From Nageia nagi (Eukaryota > Pinophyta): a stretch of 64,000 nt of DNA. Of this stretch, positions 59,047 to 64,000 are shown piece by piece. The translations under genes and the position numbers were made by a program. The stretch covers positions 12,958,001 to 13,022,000 of the forward strand of contig JBITNC010000002.1 in the NCBI GenBank assembly GCA_050084985.1, read 5' to 3'. The notes under the pieces were generated by a model, which worked only from the letters and a program-made list of their open reading frames with translations, ran no database searches and was not told the DNA's origin. The number at the start of each line of letters is the position of its first letter. Position 1 is the stretch's first letter.

Positions 59047-59436
59047 TCAAAAGTAAGATGGGGGACAACTTCCCCAATGTGAACGATGTGAAGGAGATTG
59101 AATATCCTGATGCAAATAACATAATTCATCATTGTTTAATTGTGTGGAATGTATGTATGTATTTTGTAGATGATGTAAATTGTTATCTATCAATAAAGGT
59201 ATATCTACTTCAAATCTTCTATCATCCATCAAATCATGAAGTGCATGATTTAATTGGTGGCAATATTTAGTATCATGCCCAAATTGATGATGATAAACAT
59301 GATGTCCATACTTATTGTATTTTATTGACTTAGGATTTAGGTTTTCTTTCATTATATGATCTACCACCCTCTTAGGTTGCTTCGATGATTGCATTCCATC
59401 ATTGTAATCATCTTTGGATTTTAATTTCCATCTCAT
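59047..59436 (-). pseudogene. Element I segment after the protease with a second zinc-knuckle-like motif
   Basis: This open frame of 129 residues carries Y-G-H-H-V-Y-H-H-Q-F-G-H-D-T-K-Y-C-H-Q-L (about 59245-59310), followed by H-A-L-H-D-L-M-D-D. The pattern x-Y-H-x3-G-H-D-T-x2-Y-C-x-Q-L is that of Tat gag knuckles (C-x2-H-x3-G-H-x4-C), with the first Cys replaced. Such knuckles normally end gag, before the protease, and this element already has one there (60305-60362). The order may reflect a duplication, a second gag-like product, or two merged elements. The plus-strand frame 58962-59270 is a shadow. Confidence 0.65.
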
Positions 59437-59559
59437 ATCTTTATGATTATGCCCTTACCTAGCAAAGATGGATGATGATTTCCCCTTTGAATTTTGCATA
59501 GGAGGTTTTGTTTTCGATGATTTTGTAATATTATAATGTGAGTATGGATTTTCATCTCT

Positions 59560-60285
59560 TCATACACAATAGAGTACTCCCTCATGAATGTATTTTAGAC
59601 AACCATGAAATGTAGATGGGACATATTCCATTTCTTGAATCCATGGTCTACCTAAAAGAATATTATATTGTTCAATGTTCCCTTCAATGATATATAATGA
59701 TGTTTGTATCATCTTACATCCAATGGTGATGGGTAACACTATCAACCCTATTGTTGAACATAAGGCATTATTAAATGCTTTTATTTGTAATGATGGTAAA
59801 GAAATATGAGGGAAAGGAAGATTCAATTTGTGATATGCCAATGTAGATATGATATTGACATCTAACCCTTCATCTATTAATATCCTCTTAACAATTTTAC
59901 CATTTACTTTACCAATGACATGGAGAGGTGGATCTAACCCTTGAGGTCCCTTGTTTGGTTGTCTCTCATGGTCATAAAAAGAAATTATAGGCTGATGTAT
60001 CAATGGAGGAACTTGCATTTTGGATTTTTGATTATATGATATATCAATTTGTTTTTCTTGTATGTTTTGAGTTCCAGTATCAACTCCAACTATTCTTATA
60101 AAAGGTTGATTACTTGGATTCCAAGTGGGTGTCACTTGACTGTAATTAGGTACAATAGATACTATATTTACTTGATATGAAGGAAGTGAGTCTTGATAAT
60201 TTTTTAAATTTTGATCTGAAATAGAAGTATGGTCTTCAACTTCCAAGTTATTATCTTTGATTGAATTTTGAGTTCTATTTCTCAA
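59560..60285 (-). pseudogene. Element I protease region
   Basis: An open frame of 241 residues contains G-K-V-N-G-K-I-V-K-R-I-L-I-D-E-G-L-D-V-N-I-I (active site at 59849-59873). This is the retropepsin D-T/S-G-S-S-V-N-I-I box with Glu after the Asp and Asp for Ser. It is followed by I-K-A-F-N-N and I-L-L-G-R-P-W-I-Q-E-M and S-T-F-H-G-C-L-K-Y, the standard end of this domain. The fold is complete and the frame intact, but the active-site changes make activity doubtful. It would release gag and enzyme parts from a polyprotein. Confidence 0.88.
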
Positions 60286-60299
60286 TGCTAGACAATTTT

Positions 60300-61418
60300 T
60301 TGTACTATGACCTCTTTGATGGTGATAATTACAATACTCATTTTTGTTATATTTTTCTTTTCTCGTAATTTTTATTTCACCATATTTAATCTTGACCTTC
60401 TCAATTATAACTGCTTGAGCAATAACTTCTTTGAGAGTATTATATTGTTGAATTTGTAATATACTAGCTATAGGCCTTAAACAATTTTGACTGAATAATT
60501 TAACTAACTCCTCCTAAGGTAAGGTATAGGGCATGCCATAGAGTATATCCCTCCATCATGAAACAAAGTCAACAATAGATTCATTCTAAGATTGTTTTAG
60601 TTCTACAAGATCCATAATAAAAGATTCCTCTTTGATATAAATTCTAAAATGTTGTAAGAACAAGTTTGCAATTGAGGAAATGAATAAATACTATGTCGTG
60701 GCAAATTATTATACCATTCCAAGGCTTGGGCTGCAAGCGTCATGGGGAACAAACGTATCATCAAGATCTCATCATTAGAAATTAGGTAATTTGAAAACTT
60801 AAACCACCTTAAATGTTCCTTAGGATCCTTATTTCCTGTAAAAGGAATTATCTTAGGTATTTCAAAGTTGTAAGGTAATTTCTTCTTAGGGACACTTGGA
60901 TGAATGGGTTCATTGCAAATATTATCATATGTCAACTTCTTGAACCTTGATATGTTCATTTCTTTATTCATGAAATCCTCTAATTCATTATTTGTCCAAC
61001 TACCCTGAGGATGTTTTCGGTATCTTCTATGATTGGTATTTCTTTCTGACTTTAGGTTTGAATTATAAGATTCATCATCAGAAGAAGATCTTGACAACAA
61101 TGAAGATGGTAATGATGGAAGCTTAGAAGGTAAATGATGCCATTGCATTGGATTTCTAAGAGTTGTAGATGGTTGTACTTTATTTTGTTGAGACTTCTCA
61201 TGAAGTAACCAACTATCTTGAACTTCTTGTTTTACCTTGTCAAAAAATTGTTGTTGTTTGTCAAGCTCTTGCTTTTCTTTTTCTTTGAATTCTATATTCT
61301 TTTCTTTAAGTTTGGCTTCCTCTTCTAACTTACTTTGAACACCTTCATATCTTTTACTAAAGTTTATAGTTTCTTCATAATCTCTCTCTATGTGTTTTCT
61401 CTTTGCCTCCAACTCCAC
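60300..61418 (-). pseudogene. Element I gag with coiled coil and knuckle
   Basis: The frame 60603-61418 begins with a charged coiled coil (E-L-E-A-K-R-K-H-I, E-E-E-A-K-L-K-E-K-N). A Ser-rich linker follows, then the gag core: Y-N-F-E-I-P-K-I-I-P-F-T-G-N-K-D-P-K-E-H-L and F-P-M-T-L-A-A-Q-A-L-E-W-Y-N-N-L-P. A frameshift near 60680 breaks the end of the core. The knuckle E-Y-C-N-Y-H-Q-R-G-H-S-T-K-N-C-L-A-L is at about 60300-60345, in the C-H-H-C form usual in Tat gags, and runs on into the protease frame. Gag would form particles and bind RNA. Confidence 0.88.
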
Positions 61419-61768
61419 AAAAGAGGGTATCTCTCCTACCTTGAATTGTTTAGCTAAAGCTTTTCTACATTTTTCTTGCGATGAGTGTTTCTCATAGGAA
61501 TAAGGATCATAGAAGAATTTTTTGAGATCTTACATTGAGGATTTGTTTGTGAGGTTCCTACTGAATATAAGGTCATTCTATCAAAATCTTCCATACAAGA
61601 CCTAGCCCTATGAAGTGTTTTTTGATAGGTGGGGTCAGTTATCCTAGCTTGTGAAGAGGGGCTTTGAGGTTGATAATCTAAGCTCTCAAGAGGTAATTCT
61701 CTTTGTTGATTAGAGTAAGATTTTTGATATCTCCATACTTGGTAATTAAGAGGTGATGATAATTACAC

Positions 61769-62453
61769 TCAAGCTTGACTCTTTTGGTTTGCATAAGCTT
61801 TTACATCATGCTTTTGCCTCATCTCTTCTTGTCTCATTTTGTCGACAAACTCATTTAAGGTTTTTTCATGTTGATCGTGAGAAGAACATGCTTGTTGTTG
61901 TTTATGGGATTCCCTTTGCCAAATATTCTTAGCTTTTTCATCACAGAAAATATTCCTAAGTAATTTATTTGTTATAGGGCTATCTTTTTTATCACATTCC
62001 CAATTTTTCATCAAGCTAGTTTGATATTTTGAAGGTATTTTTAGTGGGTTTGAACAACATTCATCCTCATAAAACTTTGTATCATTATCATGATGTGTTG
62101 TTTCCCCACATGGATGTTCATTCCTAAGCTCATGTGTGTTAGCTTTGGAAATTTTATTTTTATATTTTTCATTTCTTTGTGATTGAAATTCTAGAGATTC
62201 AATAATACAATCTATGGATTTTTTAATTCTTATGTGAGGCTCTTCAATTTCTACCTGTGATGAGAGTGAACAAGTTTCATCCTTGAACTCAAGAATATCA
62301 TGAGATTCATAGGAATCAATAGAAGGTCTTGTAGCCTCAAGAAGGTGAGGAGAATGAAATTGCAATTCTGAGGAATGTTCTAAAAGGTCCTCAAGATTCA
62401 TGTCAAGCTCCTCTTCTTTAATATCATATTCATCCCAAGGTTGGGGTGAAGAC
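61769..62453 (-). pseudogene. Element I gag N-terminal part, cut by element J
   Basis: An open frame of 210 residues from 62401 reads M-N-L-E-D-L-L-E-H-S-S-E-L. It is in frame with W-D-E-Y-D-I-K-E-E-E-L-D upstream as far as 62453, where element J begins, so the real start was probably removed or displaced. It is acidic and His/Glu-rich with no known domain; the C-terminal part (F-V-D-K-M-R-Q-E-E-M-R-Q-K) may be helical. A short broken stretch (61420-61768) separates it from the gag core. Confidence 0.6.
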
Positions 62454-62702
62454 TGAAGGATTTAGACTAGATCTAAACAAATCCCAAGGACCTAAGACTA
62501 GGAAACTCAATCATACACAAGATAACACAATCACACAAGATAACACAAGTGTAATGTGGTTCCTCCCTCCTTGGGAGTACATCCACAACTAGTATCTCAA
62601 TTCTCAAGTATGCCCCTCTTACAACTATACTCTTCCTCTCCTACACAACTAGTAGAGTAATCTTACTCCAAAAACTTATTTATGTTACAAGAGGAGAGGC
62701 CC

Positions 62703-62714
62703 TCTATTTATAGC
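62703..62714 (-). promoter_or_regulatory. TATA box of element J LTR
   Basis: GCTATAAATAGA on the minus strand is a near-perfect plant TATA box. Transcription would start about 30 bases further on, near 62.67 kb. Confidence 0.75.
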
Positions 62715-63410
62715 TTGAGAGCACCTCCCTAACCTCCCTTTAACCCAAGGGTAAGGTTAGGGTTACAGTAAATGTATCACCTAACTTTAACCTACCAACT
62801 AACCACTTGGTAAAGTCAAAGTCTTCATATTAAAGAATTCAATTAATCCCTTAAGGTATCTACATACCCTTAAGTGATTAATTGAATTTACAAGGAGTTT
62901 AGATATTCACAATATTTCATTACAAATTCCCTTAATGCAATATTGGGATAGAGCATAGAAGAGAGAAGAGAGAGAGTAAGAGAGAGTTCTCCTCCATAGA
63001 GATACAAGTGGAGATGAGAACATTTACATATTTGAGAATCTTTTTGAGAACTAGTATGAGACTCACTACAATACCATTTGATAAAAATGGTTTATAATAC
63101 AATCATTAACCACAACTGGTTTCACTATACATAGTAGTCGATCAACTTTAAGCTGACATGTGAGTCTCCATGAGCTTGCTTACACAAGGTGAGTAACCTG
63201 CATTTCTGAAGAAGATCCTACATGCTATAAGCAACTCATGAACAAAATTAGTTAGATGCATCATATATTCAAATAAGAGAATCAAATAATGCCATCTTAT
63301 AAATAACTGATCAATGGTGCACTATAAGCCATCACGGAGATGCCAAGCCATCACTCATAGTCACCTGTTGTATATAGACATGTATTGATTTTTAATAGAG
63401 CATAAAAAAT

Positions 63411-63702
63411 TGTACAACGAGTTTCTCACATAGAGCAAACTCACCACAGAGGTATAGAATGTACAACAAGTTCCTCATGTAGAGCGAACTTACCATGAAG
63501 GTATATTAATTATATGCTCAAAATTTGTACAAGTTTCTCATGCAGAGCAAACTTACCATGGAGGTATAAAATGTACAACAAGTTTGTCACGTAGAGCAAA
63601 CTTACCACTGAGGTATAAAATAATCAACACTCTATAACAATAATTGTACAACAAGTTTGTCATGCAGAGCAAACTTACCATGGAGGTATAGAATGTACAA
63701 TC
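63411..63702 (-). repeat. Tandem repeats of about 48 bp in the U3 of element J
   Basis: Five copies begin at about 63411, 63460, 63525, 63572 and 63645, with a partial sixth at 63694. The plus-strand core is TGTACAACAAGTTTSTCA, then GAGCAAACTTACCA and GAGGTATA. Spacing is 47-73 bp because of short insertions. Repeats in the U3 of LTRs often carry enhancer sites. The minus-strand frame 63553-63756 is only a by-product. Confidence 0.88.
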
Positions 63703-63745
63703 AAACAGGCATCTTAGAGGTGAAGTTGTCATCACTAACAAAAGT

Positions 63746-64000
63746 TTAAACTTCACTCCCCCTTGAGGGCAACTTCACCAATCCTAGAGAATCCCTAAGC
63801 TTGTTGAACTGAGCTTTAGGAAGGGGCTTAGTGAACAAATCAACAGAGTTTTCAATAGATGGAAAATACTGCAAGTGTATGATGTCATATAGAACCTTCT
63901 CCCTGATAAAATGGGCTTGGATTTCTACATGTTTGGTTCTCTAATGGAATACAAGATTCTTAGCCAAAGAGATATTTGATTGATTGTCTGAAGAAATAAG
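63746..64000 (-). pseudogene. Element J RNase H C-terminal part
   Basis: From the window edge the minus strand reads S-S-D-N-Q-S-N-I-S-L-A-K-N with the last catalytic Asp, R-T-K-H-V-E-I-Q-A-H-F-I-R-E-K-V, D-L-F-T-K-P-L-P-K, and F-N-K-L-R-D-S-L-G-L-V-K-L. This is the textbook end of copia pol. The frame ends at a stop at 63746-63748, just inside the LTR. One internal stop (H-stop-R-T-K) sits where Ala or another residue is usual, so this copy is probably dead. The N-terminal part lies outside the window. Confidence 0.9.

Larger units (their letters stand above)
54200..62453 (-). mobile_element. Element I: Tat-like LTR retrotransposon with gag and protease but no recognisable polymerase
   Basis: On the minus strand, gag (62453 to 60300), protease (60285-59560) and a second knuckle-like segment (59436-59047) are followed by 4 kb of non-coding repeats. 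Then come a purine tract AAAAAGGGGCAAAA (55002-55015) and an LTR start TGTAGACACC at 55001. The same tract and LTR start pattern occur in element C, so C and I belong to related families. The 5' LTR is not in view because element J has inserted into the gag leader at 62454. The left LTR boundary near 54.2 kb is approximate. Confidence 0.8.
62454..63755 (-). repeat. 3' LTR of element J
   Basis: It starts TGAAGTTTAAAC after the purine tract and ends AATCCTTCA. It contains a TATA box near its last quarter and a set of tandem repeats in its first third, so the U3 part is about 1.04 kb long. The sequence is less decayed than other elements here. Confidence 0.8.
62454..64000 (-). mobile_element. 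Element J: Ty1/copia retrotransposon, 3' end only (rest outside the window)
   Basis: The minus strand shows the RNase H tail (64000-63746), the purine tract AAGGGGGAG (63756-63764), and a 1302-bp LTR (63755-62454) with short inverted ends TGAAG/CTTCA. J inserted into the gag leader of element I. The flanking 5 bases after the LTR are GTCTT (62449-62453, minus strand); the partner copy must lie beyond 64000. Confidence 0.88.

Noticed and set aside
58962-59270. Plus-strand frame with F-V-D-D resembling an RT active site
   Set aside because: It is the exact shadow of the minus-strand knuckle frame, with no other RT block around it.
62745-62775. Telomere-like GGTTAGGGTTA
   Set aside because: There is only one short run, inside an LTR; plant telomere repeats (TTTAGGG) would be in long arrays.

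Overview
This window looks like plant nuclear DNA, most likely from a large-genome seed plant. It is AT-rich and has no bacterial-style gene organisation. Almost everything recognisable is decayed retrotransposon sequence: L1-type LINE, Ty1/copia and Ty3/gypsy including chromovirus-like and Tat-like types. The deep decay of the copies, their stacking, and the lack of any intact host gene fit a slow-turnover gymnosperm (conifer-like) genome, but that is inference. No open reading frame here looks like an intact functional gene.

Layout. At 1-4.4 kb there is a minus-strand L1 LINE. From 4.9 to 24.8 kb lies an old plus-strand chromovirus-like Ty3/gypsy pol (element A), cut twice by later insertions. 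Element B (5581-12489) is a full-length Ty3/gypsy with two 1278-bp LTRs and a TACAA target-site duplication; it sits between A's reverse transcriptase and RNase H. Element C (13416-23690) is a gag-only LTR element with an antisense plant mobile domain (PMD) gene; it sits in A's integrase. Element C is itself invaded by D (16619-18583), a small non-autonomous LTR element. From 24.9 to 33.4 kb the sequence is low-copy in character, with short tandem duplications, two tRNA-derived remnants and one weak promoter candidate. At 33.4-34.4 kb two foldback palindromes adjoin a 24-bp minisatellite.

From 34.8 to 42.4 kb lies a long degenerate minus-strand reading frame (F) of unknown function. A minus-strand Ty1/copia element (G, 37584-42202, TSD TTTAA) splits it. 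From 45.0 to 53.1 kb there is a plus-strand Tat-like Ty3/gypsy (H) with gag, protease, a G-patch-like segment, reverse transcriptase, two RNase H domains and integrase. From about 54.2 to 62.45 kb there is a minus-strand Tat-like element (I) with gag and protease but no recognisable polymerase. From 62454 to the end is the 3' part of another minus-strand copia (J): an LTR with a TATA box and tandem repeats, then the RNase H tail.

How the parts relate. The region records successive insertion: A, then B and C, then D inside C; F, then G; I, then J. The reverse transcriptase catalytic motif is mutated in A and deleted in B and G. It survives only in H and the LINE, whose frames are broken. I see no convincing new biological system. 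The best leads are the antisense PMD gene in C, the unknown coiled-coil reading frame F, the second zinc-knuckle-like motif after the protease in I, and a module shared between the foldbacks at 33.4-34.0 kb and the LTR at 54.8-55.0 kb.
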